A DNA stretch of 49,601 nt from Eubacterium sp. (lineage in GTDB: Bacteria; Bacillota; Clostridia; Lachnospirales; Lachnospiraceae): contig JAGBBZ010000011.1 of assembly GCA_017938215.1 (NCBI GenBank), forward strand, positions 1 through 49,601, given 5' to 3'. A program made the position numbers and the translations under genes. The first letter of the stretch is position 1; each line of letters opens with the position of its first letter. The notes under the pieces were generated by a model. The model was not told where the DNA came from and did no database searches. It saw only the letters and a program-made list of their open reading frames with translations. Shown here piece after piece: positions 17,390 through 25,100 of the stretch.

Positions 17390-19514
17390 ATTTCTTCTTT
17401 TTATTAGGTTTCACGGTGACAAATGGACCGGAGTAGGTTCTACCGGATATAGTAACCTGAGCTCGGATACGAACCGATGCTTTTCTGGAGATACGTAAGG
17501 TCTTCTTGGTTTTCTTTGTATAATACCATTTCGTTGTTCCGATATCAGAGCGATGAACTTGTATTTGGTACCGTGTAATGCCTTTTTTCGGTTTCCATTT
17601 TATGGTCCATCGATTGTTTCCTTTTTGAAGTAGTTTTTTTATGGTTATTTTCGTTGGAATGTTTACCGCCACAACATTGGAGGCGGTTTCGTCTACCACA
17701 ACACGATAATAGTAGTTTTTTCCACGCTTAATCGTGCGGTCATACAACGAAAGTTGATTGGTTATGGTGGCGATTTTTTTTCCTAATTTATTTCTTTTGG
17801 TGGAGCGATATATCGTAAAAGTATGTGGCATCGTATCGTAGCTCCAGTTTAAGTGAACGGTTGTCCCTTTTTGACTACTTACTCGTAATTCTAGCACTGC
17901 CGGATGGACGATGGTAGAGATTGGTGGGAAAATAGTTAGGGGAGGCGTTGGTTCCGGGGTTATAGTCAATGGCGGAGTAACGGTTTGTGTGGGAGTTGCC
18001 GTTGGTACCGAAGTTGGTGTTGGAGCAATGGTTTGTGTTGGAGTTGCCGTTGGTACCAAAGTTGGTGTTGGAGTAATGGTTGGTGTTGGAGCACTAGTTT
18101 GTGTGGGAGTTGCCGTTGGTGCCGAAGTTGGTGTTGGAGCACTAGTTTGTGTGGGAGTTGCCGTCGGTGCCGACGTTTGTGTTGGAACGATGGTGGGAGT
18201 TGCCGTTGGTACCGATGTTGGTGTTGGTGGAATGGTTTGTATTGGTGCAACGGTTTGCGCTGGCGACAAAGTTGGCTCCGGGGTAGGGGTGGTGGCCAGC
18301 GATGCCAAGTCCTGAATGGCATTTTGAAGAGAATCCTCTAGGTTTAGGCGCGGCGAAGTGAAAGCGACACCAGCCTCATTGGTATAGGTAAAAGAGGAAT
18401 TGCTCATATACAAATATTTTTTTGTGTCATTCAAAAGCTCTTCTCGTGTGTCGTATTCCTTATTGGCTTCCAAAAATCCCATTATGATAGCCGCACTTCC
18501 AGCTACCATTGGAGATGCCATGGAGGTTCCACTTTTGGCTTCGTACAAATTGTAGCGACTGGTGGAAAGAATGGATTCACCCGGGCAAATGATATTGTAG
18601 TTGGCTGGATCGGTATCGTTCCAATTGGAGCCTGTCCATAAACCTCCTGTGGTAGCATTGCTTGCCATTACGCCTATAATGTAGGGATAGGAGGCTGGAT
18701 AAAGAGGGGCGTTGGAGGATGCATTGGAACTGTTTCCGGCAGCAGCAACCAGCACACAAGACTTCGCGGCTTCTTCCAGTGCAGATGCAAAGGCATCGCT
18801 TTGTTTTGTGCTACCGAAGGACATGTTGATTACATCTGCCCCGTTATCGACAGCATAGTTCACCGCTTCGATGCAGTTGGCGAAATGAAAGGAATTGCTG
18901 GCGGAACCAGCTTTTAGAATCATAATTTTGGTCTTGTAATTTACGCCTGCGTATCCCACGGAGTTAGAAGAATTCATGCCCACGATTCCACTCACATGAG
19001 TTCCGTGGCTGCTGTCGGAGTCATCTTCCGGAATATCGTATTTGGGAGGAGCTGTTCCCGATACGGGATCCACGGTAGGAAGACTGTCGAGATATTCACC
19101 TTTGTGAATCAAATCTAGACCATACACATCATCCACGTAACCGTTATTGTCATCGTCTACGTTTTCGATTCCATTTTTTTCTTTTTTATTGATCCACAAG
19201 TTATCGGCAAGATCTTCATGGGAAAGTTCTGCGCCGGTATCGATAATCGCCACAACGGTTTCATTTACATCGTAACCAGACAAGGTGTCGGCGATGTTAG
19301 TTGCTCCAATTTCGGATAAGTGGTAAGGTGGCACTGTCTCTACAGATGGACTTTCTTCGGAGGCGAAGAAGATGCCGTCCGAGGTAGTTCCTTTGTCGTG
19401 GAGAGAGAGTGCTTGGAGGTCGGGGGGCGTTGGTTTCGTTGATGAGCATAGGGATCCGAGAGTGGGTCCCATGATAACGAGAGATAAAAGTATGTATAAT
19501 AAATTCTTTTTCAT
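17388..19514 (-). CDS. Secreted subtilisin-like serine protease (S8) with PT-linker and C-terminal Fn3-like modules
   Basis: This 708-residue protein has an N-terminal signal peptide ([16 protein letters not shown]...) and a peptidase S8 domain at about 65-400. The catalytic triad is visible: Asp92 ([14 protein letters not shown]), His170 (SSHGTHVSG) and Ser331 (SGTSMASPM), with oxyanion Asn261 (AAAGNSS). No clear propeptide domain lies between the signal and the catalytic domain. A Pro/Thr/Ala linker of repeated PTxTPT units follows, then two basic Fn3-like domains ending in PNKKKK that resemble the C-terminal modules of the giant protein. The site near Cys23 (LGSLC) is a poor lipobox, so a lipoprotein is unlikely. 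AAAGGA precedes the ATG by 6 bases. It faces the giant gene across a shared terminator; a role in processing that protein is inferred from position and shared modules only. Confidence 0.88.
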   Translation of the reverse strand: MKKNLLYILLSLVIMGPTLGSLCSSTKPTPPDLQALSLHDKGTTSDGIFFASEESPSVETVPPYHLSEIGATNIADTLSGYDVNETVVAIIDTGAELSHEDLADNLWINKKEKNGIENVDDDNNGYVDDVYGLDLIHKGEYLDSLPTVDPVSGTAPPKYDIPEDDSDSSHGTHVSGIVGMNSSNSVGYAGVNYKTKIMILKAGSASNSFHFANCIEAVNYAVDNGADVINMSFGSTKQSDAFASALEEAAKSCVLVAAAGNSSNASSNAPLYPASYPYIIGVMASNATTGGLWTGSNWNDTDPANYNIICPGESILSTSRYNLYEAKSGTSMASPMVAGSAAIIMGFLEANKEYDTREELLNDTKKYLYMSNSSFTYTNEAGVAFTSPRLNLEDSLQNAIQDLASLATTPTPEPTLSPAQTVAPIQTIPPTPTSVPTATPTIVPTQTSAPTATPTQTSAPTPTSAPTATPTQTSAPTPTITPTPTLVPTATPTQTIAPTPTSVPTATPTQTVTPPLTITPEPTPPLTIFPPISTIVHPAVLELRVSSQKGTTVHLNWSYDTMPHTFTIYRSTKRNKLGKKIATITNQLSLYDRTIKRGKNYYYRVVVDETASNVVAVNIPTKITIKKLLQKGNNRWTIKWKPKKGITRYQIQVHRSDIGTTKWYYTKKTKKTLRISRKASVRIRAQVTISGRTYSGPFVTVKPNKKKK
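17943..18290 (-). repeat. In-frame minisatellite encoding the Pro/Thr linker
   Basis: GAGTTGCCGT-type unit starts (plus-strand sense) recur at 17993, 18041, 18107, 18155 and 18197, that is at steps of 48, 66, 48 and 42 bases, all multiples of 6. The units encode [14 protein letters not shown]-like peptides, so loss or gain of units keeps the frame. The Val/Gly-rich open frame on the opposite strand is a by-product. Confidence 0.8.
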
Positions 19515-19560
19515 GACATATCCTTTCTTTGAATTTTTGGAAAATTATCCTATCGATTTA

Positions 19561-19566
19561 ATTATA
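19561..19566 (-). promoter_or_regulatory. Candidate -10 box of the S8 protease gene
   Basis: TATAAT on the minus strand lies about 47 bases before the protease ATG. I see no convincing -35 box at 16-18 bases from it, so the call is tentative. Confidence 0.3.
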
Positions 19567-19617
19567 CTATAATCTTAATGGGTTTTCTATATATAAATGT
19601 GGATGTTTTATCATCAA

Positions 19618-19646
19618 GCATATTCCAATTCTCACCTGCATACAAT
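19618..19646 (+). promoter_or_regulatory. Sigma-E-type sporulation promoter of spoIIID
   Basis: GCATATT (19618-19624), a 14-base spacer and CATACAAT (19639-19646) match the known mother-cell sigma-E pattern (KMATATT, 14-15 bases, CATACAHT). The start point would be near 19653, with GGGGGGAG at 19662-19669 and the TTG start at 19676. In Bacillus subtilis spoIIID is transcribed by sigma-E, so box and gene agree. Confidence 0.75.
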
Positions 19647-19675
19647 GAAACAACAGTATTCAGGGGGGAGAATTT

Positions 19676-19930
19676 TTGAAAACATATATCGAGCAGCGCG
19701 CCATTGAAATTGGGAATTACATAATAGAAAATGGCGCCACGGTGCGGCAGACGGCGAAGCAATTTGGGGTTTCGAAGAGTACCGTACACAAGGATGTAAC
19801 GGAACGCATGATGCAGATCAACCCGACGTTGGCATCCCAGGCGCGAAAGATATTGGACATCAACAAAGCAGAGCGTCACATCCGAGGTGGAATGGCGACG
19901 AAAGAGAAATATTGTGGGCAGTCGCATTGA
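19676..19930 (+). CDS. spoIIID: Stage III sporulation transcriptional regulator SpoIIID
   Basis: An 84-residue DNA-binding protein of the mother cell that adjusts the sigma-E regulon and helps switch to sigma-K. The helix-turn-helix lies at residues 22-41 (TVRQTAKQFGVSKSTVHKDV), followed by a basic C-terminal region (AERHIRGGMATKEKY), which in the family adds minor-groove contacts. Length and motif order match the B. subtilis protein closely. The start is TTG, set by GGGGGGAG 6 bases upstream. A sigma-E-like promoter lies directly upstream and a strong terminator directly downstream, so it is a single-gene unit. It is strong evidence that the organism has a sporulation programme. Confidence 0.93.
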   Translation: MKTYIEQRAIEIGNYIIENGATVRQTAKQFGVSKSTVHKDVTERMMQINPTLASQARKILDINKAERHIRGGMATKEKYCGQSH

Positions 19931-19940
19931 AAAAGAGTCA

Positions 19941-19996
19941 AAAAAAGAAACGAAAAATCCGTCCGTACAACAAAGGGATTCTTCGTTTCTTTTTTG
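19941..19996 (+). terminator. Intrinsic terminator of spoIIID
   Basis: AAAAAAGAAACGAAAAATCC (19941-19960) pairs with GGATTCTTCGTTTCTTTTTT (19976-19995) with one mismatch, giving a stem that ends in a T-run. The A-rich left arm may let it work on the minus strand for glnA too. Confidence 0.82.
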
Positions 19997-20007
19997 TTAT
20001 TTTACAG

Positions 20008-20098
20008 GTAACTATTAGGACCTAATGTATGAAATCAATGCCTCTTACGTGCAAGCACAACGATCCATTGATTTCACACATTAGTCCTGAATAGTTAC
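20008..20098. repeat. Long imperfect palindrome (33-base arms) after glnA
   Basis: The arm at 20008-20040 (beginning GTAACTATTAGGAC, ending TGAAATCAATG) is repeated in reverse complement at 20066-20098. There is one substitution and a one-base shift around the GGAC block, and a 25-base loop. The right arm ends 3 bases before the glnA stop codon on the minus strand. No clear T-run follows on either side, so a simple terminator is less likely than a dispersed palindromic element or a processed RNA hairpin. Confidence 0.75.
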
Positions 20099-20100
20099 TT

Positions 20101-21525
20101 TTACAGATTAAAGTAACGGTCAAATTCTGCCGGATGTGGAATCTTGGCAAGCTCAGCGCATTCTTTTCGCTTGTTGGCGATAAAGTTTTTTAACAACTGC
20201 TCTGGAAATACGCCACCAGCGGTGAGGTAGTCATGGTCTTCTTCCAATGCATCCAACGCAGCGTCCAGTGTGGTAGGCAGGGAAGAAAGCTTCGCTTTTT
20301 CTTCCTCGGACAAGGAATAGAGATTCATGTCATATGGTCCCCATCCGTTTGCATGTGGGTCGATTTTATTCTTTACTCCGTCCAAACCAGCCATAAGAAT
20401 AGCGGCATAACACAAGTATGGATTGCATGTGGCATCTGGATTGCGAAGCTCAAAACGACGCATCTTAGGTGTTTTTGCATAAGCCGGAATACGAATGACA
20501 GCACTACGGTTGGAGGTTGCGTAACCGACAGTAACTGGTGCCTCAAAGCCTGGGACCAATCGTTTAAAGGAGTTGGTGCTAGGGTTTGTGAGAGCGCAAA
20601 GAGAGGAGATGTGCTTCAACAAACCACCCATGAAGTAATGAGCTGTTTCACTCAAGTGAGAGTAGCCATTGTCATCTGAGAAAACGGGTTCGCCATCCTT
20701 CAACAAAAGCATATGGACGTGCATACCATTTCCGGCCTCTCCGTATACCGGTTTTGGCATAAAGGTTGCCGTTTTGCCATATTTCAGTGCTGTGTTATGG
20801 ATAATGTACTTGATGGTCATGGTGTTGTCCGCCATTTTTGACATCTGTCCCAGCATCGGCTCGATTTCGAACTGTCCGGCTGCACCAACCTCTGGATGGT
20901 GATACTTAATAGGAATTCCCGCCTTTTGCATTTCCAAACACATTTCCGAACGACATTCATAGGAAGTGTCGAAAGGTTTTGCTACATGATAGGCTTTCTG
21001 GTGTGGGACGATGCGCCCACTTCCTTCTACATCACTGTTCCAGTAAGCCTGAGAAGCGTCTACTGACATAGCAATTTCATCTGGGCGCACGGTCCAACCT
21101 ACGTTATCAAACAAATGAAATTCAAATTCTGGAAGAATCAGCATTGTATCCGCGATTCCCGTATCTTTCATGTATTGTTCTGCGGCATTGACGATATTGC
21201 GGGGATATTGATCCAATGGTCGATTTTCCGGGTAATCAATAATCATTGCATTTCCTGTGATGGAAAGCGTAGGAATTTCGCAAAAAGGATCAATCAATGC
21301 GGTTTCTAGATCTGGGATAAATACCATGTCACTTTTTTCTACCACAGCGTATCCGTAGTTGGAAGCGTCAAAACCGATGCCCTCTTTTACCGTGCTTTCG
21401 GAGAATTGCTCCGCAGGAATCGTCACATGGCGATATTGTCCGTTGATGTCAACGATTTTGAAGTCAATCATCTGGATGTCATTTTCTTTGATAAAATTCA
21501 TAAGTTCTTGTGCTGTTTTTGCCAT
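20101..21525 (-). CDS. glnA: Glutamine synthetase type I, GSI-beta-like
   Basis: A 474-residue enzyme making glutamine from glutamate, ammonia and ATP, the main point of ammonium entry. It contains the beta-grasp N-domain (DFKIVDINGQYRHVT) and the catalytic domain with NGMHVH, NPSTNSFKRLVPGFEAP and RIPAYA-type motifs. Length and C-terminus resemble enterobacterial GSI-beta rather than Bacillus GSI-alpha: NLYSLSEEE places Tyr403 at the adenylylation site, and the ending LTAGGVF...HPAEFDRYF matches the beta pattern. ATG 21525 is chosen because GAGG lies just upstream; the 14 extra codons before it lack a ribosome site. A promoter and a palindrome overlapping its -10 box lie upstream. No glnR or adenylyltransferase gene is in the window, so whether Tyr403 is modified is open. 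Confidence 0.93.
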   Translation of the reverse strand: MAKTAQELMNFIKENDIQMIDFKIVDINGQYRHVTIPAEQFSESTVKEGIGFDASNYGYAVVEKSDMVFIPDLETALIDPFCEIPTLSITGNAMIIDYPENRPLDQYPRNIVNAAEQYMKDTGIADTMLILPEFEFHLFDNVGWTVRPDEIAMSVDASQAYWNSDVEGSGRIVPHQKAYHVAKPFDTSYECRSEMCLEMQKAGIPIKYHHPEVGAAGQFEIEPMLGQMSKMADNTMTIKYIIHNTALKYGKTATFMPKPVYGEAGNGMHVHMLLLKDGEPVFSDDNGYSHLSETAHYFMGGLLKHISSLCALTNPSTNSFKRLVPGFEAPVTVGYATSNRSAVIRIPAYAKTPKMRRFELRNPDATCNPYLCYAAILMAGLDGVKNKIDPHANGWGPYDMNLYSLSEEEKAKLSSLPTTLDAALDALEEDHDYLTAGGVFPEQLLKNFIANKRKECAELAKIPHPAEFDRYFNL

Positions 21526-21573
21526 TTTACATACCTCATTTCTTTTTTTAGTAATTTTGACCTGCATAAAATC

Positions 21574-21588
21574 TTCTATAATATAGAA
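21574..21588. promoter_or_regulatory. Short palindrome overlapping the glnA -10 region
   Basis: TTCTATA-A-TATAGAA is a perfect 7+1+7 inverted repeat that covers most of the TATTCT -10 box. It is a possible operator, but an AT-rich sequence makes a chance match likelier. Confidence 0.35.
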
Positions 21589-21613
21589 TAACGAAAATAG
21601 AAAAATAAATCAA
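21585..21613 (-). promoter_or_regulatory. Candidate glnA promoter
   Basis: On the minus strand TTGATT (21608-21613), 17 bases, TATTCT (21585-21590) lie about 60 bases before ATG 21525. Both boxes match at 4 of 6 positions with ideal spacing. Confidence 0.45.
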
Positions 21614-21716
21614 CACAACAAAAGCATAAAATTTGTATAAATGTCACAAAAATTATTGAGAATCTCTTATGAAAATGGCAAGATGTACAAAAATATTTTA
21701 TGGGGGAGCCGAGAAT

Positions 21717-22046
21717 ATGCGCAAGGCGATTCATACACTAAGTTCTTACGTAGATGACATTGCTTGTTCTATGGAGAAGTTTTCGGAAGGCGATTTCAAT
21801 GTTCAGCCGGAAGTGGAGTGGCAAGGTGATTTTATGAGCATCCAGGATTCGTTCCGGGAGTTTGAGAGAAAAATGTCTGTTATGATTCACGACATTCACA
21901 GTGTGGCAGACAAGGTGACAGGAGGAGCCAGCCGTGTGTCTGCAACTTCTGAAGAGTGTGCAGTGGCGAGTGAAGAAATGACAGGTCAGGCGCAAAATCT
22001 GGAACAGATGATTCGACGTTTCAAAGTGGCAGATTTTGAATTATAA
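21717..22046 (+). pseudogene. Internally deleted methyl-accepting chemotaxis protein (HAMP plus C-terminal stub)
   Basis: The 109-residue product starts in a HAMP-like region (FSEGDFNVQPEVEWQGDFMSIQDSF), runs into the first helix of a receptor signalling domain (SVADKVTGGASRVSATSEE), and then passes straight to the typical receptor C-terminus (CAVASEEMTGQAQNLEQMIRRFK). About 200 residues of the methylated, kinase-contacting hairpin are missing, and no sensor domain or membrane segment precedes it. The join lies at SATSEE, a motif that occurs near both ends of such domains, which suggests a deletion between short repeats. GGGGGAG at 21702-21708 favours ATG 21717; an in-frame ATG exists at 21669. 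It may be a remnant, or a small HAMP protein still made; the intact ribosome site and frame leave that open. Confidence 0.7.
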
Positions 22047-22087
22047 AAAAAAAATAAAACGAAAATTAACGAAATATAAGATAAATC

Positions 22088-22116
22088 TTGACATCTAATT
22101 AAAAAGGACTTATTAT
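22088..22116 (+). promoter_or_regulatory. Strong sigma-A promoter of the surface-layer-type gene
   Basis: A perfect TTGACA (22088-22093), exactly 17 bases, and TATTAT (22111-22116, 5 of 6) form the best promoter in the window. Transcription should start near 22122-22124, inside the left arm of the hairpin that follows. Confidence 0.82.
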
Positions 22117-22150
22117 ATGAAGTGTTTGTTTTTTTTGCAAACACTTCATA
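22116..22150 (+). promoter_or_regulatory. 5'-terminal mRNA hairpin
   Basis: TATGAAGTGTTTG (22116-22128) pairs perfectly with CAAACACTTCATA (22138-22150) around a T-rich 9-base loop. If transcription starts near 22121-22124, the RNA would begin with a stem of about 7-8 pairs. Such 5' hairpins protect abundant mRNAs from decay in known cases (for example ompA). The stem ends 28 bases before ATG 22179 and leaves the AAGGAGG site free. Confidence 0.65.
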
Positions 22151-22178
22151 TTTTATTTATCATTAAGGAGGAAGGAAC

Positions 22179-25100
22179 ATGAGTAAGCACTCAAGAATGC
22201 TTAAGAAGATTTTGGCATTTGGCTTGACTTTTGCGATGGTTGCTTCAGCAGCTTCGATGGCACCAAGCACGGACGCAAGTGCAGCAAAAAAAGTTGTCAA
22301 ATCCCTTAAAGTTTCAAAAGCAAACGTTACACTTACTGCAGGACAAAAGACAAAAATTAAAGCAACAGTAAAGGGAACTGCAAACAAAAAAGTAAAAGTA
22401 ACATTAACAAAAGCAAATAAAAAAGTGATTTCCAAAGTTAAAGTTGGAAAACCGAATAAAAAAGGTGTTTCTCAAATTACTTTTACTGCAAAAGCTTTGA
22501 CAAAGGAAGCAAAAACAACAGTAAAAGTTACTACAGCTGGAAAGAACAAGAAAAATAAGAAAATCACAAAGAAAGTGACAGTTGTGGTAAAACCAGCGAC
22601 AGCTGAAAATACAGAGAATGCACAGACAAGTGCTCAGCCTGGAAATCAGACAAGCGTTGCTGTGACAGCAGTACAACTTACAGCAGCTAGCACAAGCATT
22701 CAAGTTGGAGCTTCTACAAAAGTAACAGCAGCATTTGCACCAACAGGCGCAACTTCTACTCTTACATGGGCATCCAGCGACAAGTCTGTTGCTGTTGTAG
22801 ATGCAAATGGAAACGTAGTTGGTATGAAAGCCGGTACTGCTCAGATTACAGCAACTGCTGCAAATGGTGTGGTTGGAAAAATTACAATCACTGTAAATTC
22901 TGTAGCTGTTACAGGAGTAGCATTGGATAATACAGATATTAACTTGACCGTTGGTGGAACAACTGTATTGAACGAGACAGTAAGCCCAAGCAATGCTACG
23001 GATCGTCGTGTGACTTGGACTTCTTCTGACGCAGCCATCGCTCGTGTTGAGAATGGTCGTGTGACAGCAATTGCACCAGGTAATGCTACAATCACTGTTG
23101 AGACAGTAGATGGTGGATATAAAGCTTCTGCTCAGGTTGTCGTTACAGCAGATTCTACACAGGATGTGGATGGATTGACAGCATCTGTAACAAATAGCAT
23201 TAGCGGATATGAAAATACTGTACTTGTTGGTACACAGGCTAAAGTAGACATTAAAGTTACGAAGAATGGTGCTCCATATGGTGGAGACACGGTAAACGTT
23301 GTATTGGATCCTGTATCCGGATATGCATCTTATTATGAACTTTCTACTCAGGACGTTCAGGTTCGTGAAGATGGTATGGCAACGGTTTACGTTAGATTGA
23401 AGAGTGAATATCGCGACGGCGAGGAGGATGACAAAACAGCTGTTTTGAGCAAAGATGAAGATGCAGCATTTGCAAGTTTCAATTTGCAGCTTACATCCGG
23501 TGGAGCGAACTTCACTAAGACAATTCCAGTATCCTTTGCTCAGATCATGACAGAGACACTTTATTCCGGAAGTGCATTGTCTGTAGAAAATGAGCATGAT
23601 CCATTTATTAAGAGTTTGGAAGGTACAGATAGTTACGATTCATTGGGTTATGGATATACAAAGGAAGAGTACAAAAAAGAGTATGTAGTAGATCAGCAGG
23701 TAACATCCGATGCCATTGAAGATGGTAACCATGAGGTTGTATTGGATGCGGCACCATTGTTGGTTCGTTCTGCAACTCTTGGTGCAGAAGAGTCCGATCA
23801 CTATGTGAAAGATGGTATTAATCATACATTCTCCGAATACTCTGTATACGTAGGAGAGGAAAATGCATGTACCATCGAAGAGGTACCAGGCGGACTTGAG
23901 TATGCAACACTTACTTTTGATAAGTTGCAGCTTTCTCAGTATACACGAATCATCGTTCGTGCTTACTATGCAGGAACCAATGTTCCAATGCCAGGTACAG
24001 AGAACGGTCTTGCACAGAAGATTATCACAGCAGATACATTGATTTCTGAGGAAAGTCTTGGTAAGACAGTACAGATTAGAAAAGAAATATTTAATGAAAC
24101 AACAGCAGAGCAGAAAGAAATCGATATTAAGATTTTCGTAGAGTCCGAAGGACAGGTAAATGAGTCTGAGAACATCGGATTCACATTGCAGAAGATGGAA
24201 GGTGTATGGAGTAATCAGGAAGTGCTTTACCATGATTATGTACGTCTTCCAGAAGCAGTAACATGGACATTCGGTGGAGATAACGAGCATACCGGTGAGC
24301 AGGATCTTCCTACACCAGAATCTTATCTCGGAAGATTCTATGACGCAAACTGCAAATATACATACTCAATGCCAGCATTCCCAGATACCGGTAATGCAAT
24401 CATCATTGAGAGAGATGCAAATAAAGAGATTACACAGTATTACTTGTATCCAACAACAACAGTAGACAACGAAAACGTACTTGCTGGTACAGACAGCACA
24501 TACATTTTTGAGGCTTCTAAAGAGCAGGTAAAAGAGTTGGCTGAGTCTGCGTACACAAGCACAATCGGTTCCGATGCAAGATGTACCATCGATTCAACAA
24601 AAGCTGGATTCGTTCAGGTAAAAGCTACGGTAAATGTATTTGATGCAGTAAAATACGATGTACATTCTTATGTACAGTGGTCACCAATTCCAAACCGCGA
24701 GCTCGTGAAAGCAAAAGAGCACTATGCATTGTCTGGACAGACGGTAACATTGACAGCAGAAGTATATGACAAAAATGGAAACATTGTATCCGATGCAAAT
24801 GTTGATTGGTTAGAACAGGAAGAGAACAACATGGCAGCGGGAACAATTTCCGACGTGACAATTAGTGACATTGAGACAACAACAAACACAGACGGTCAGG
24901 CGAAGATGGTTCTGATTTCCAATGGTGTTGCTGACATTACAGATATTTCCGTAGATGTAGGAAGTGCATATGATGTAAAATTGTTTGTAGCAGATGAGGA
25001 AGTTCCTACAAATCGTGCAAACATTCACTGGGTAAAACCAGGTATCTACTATTGCCCATCTGTAGATTCAGAAGTAGATTATGACACATCCGATGATGAG

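Noticed and set aside
17911-18315. 134-codon Val/Gly-rich frame opposite the protease linker
   Set aside because: It is the mirror of the PT-repeat minisatellite, which stays open in several frames because of its low complexity.
19434-19460. Lipoprotein signal in the S8 protease (LGSLC)
   Set aside because: The residue before Cys is Leu, and the -3 position is Gly, which does not fit the lipobox; an ordinary signal peptide is more likely.
20008-20098. tRNA or other folded housekeeping RNA
   Set aside because: It is one long hairpin with no cloverleaf, T-loop or CCA-like features.
21635-21660. GlnR/TnrA box upstream of glnA
   Set aside because: The TGT...ACA-like words there do not fit TGTNA-N7-TNACA in spacing or key bases.
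22404-23597. 397-codon Cys-rich minus-strand frame inside the surface-layer-type gene
   Set aside because: Cys/Ser/Asn-rich antisense of a strongly biased Ala/Thr/Val coding sequence; no start context and no known motif.
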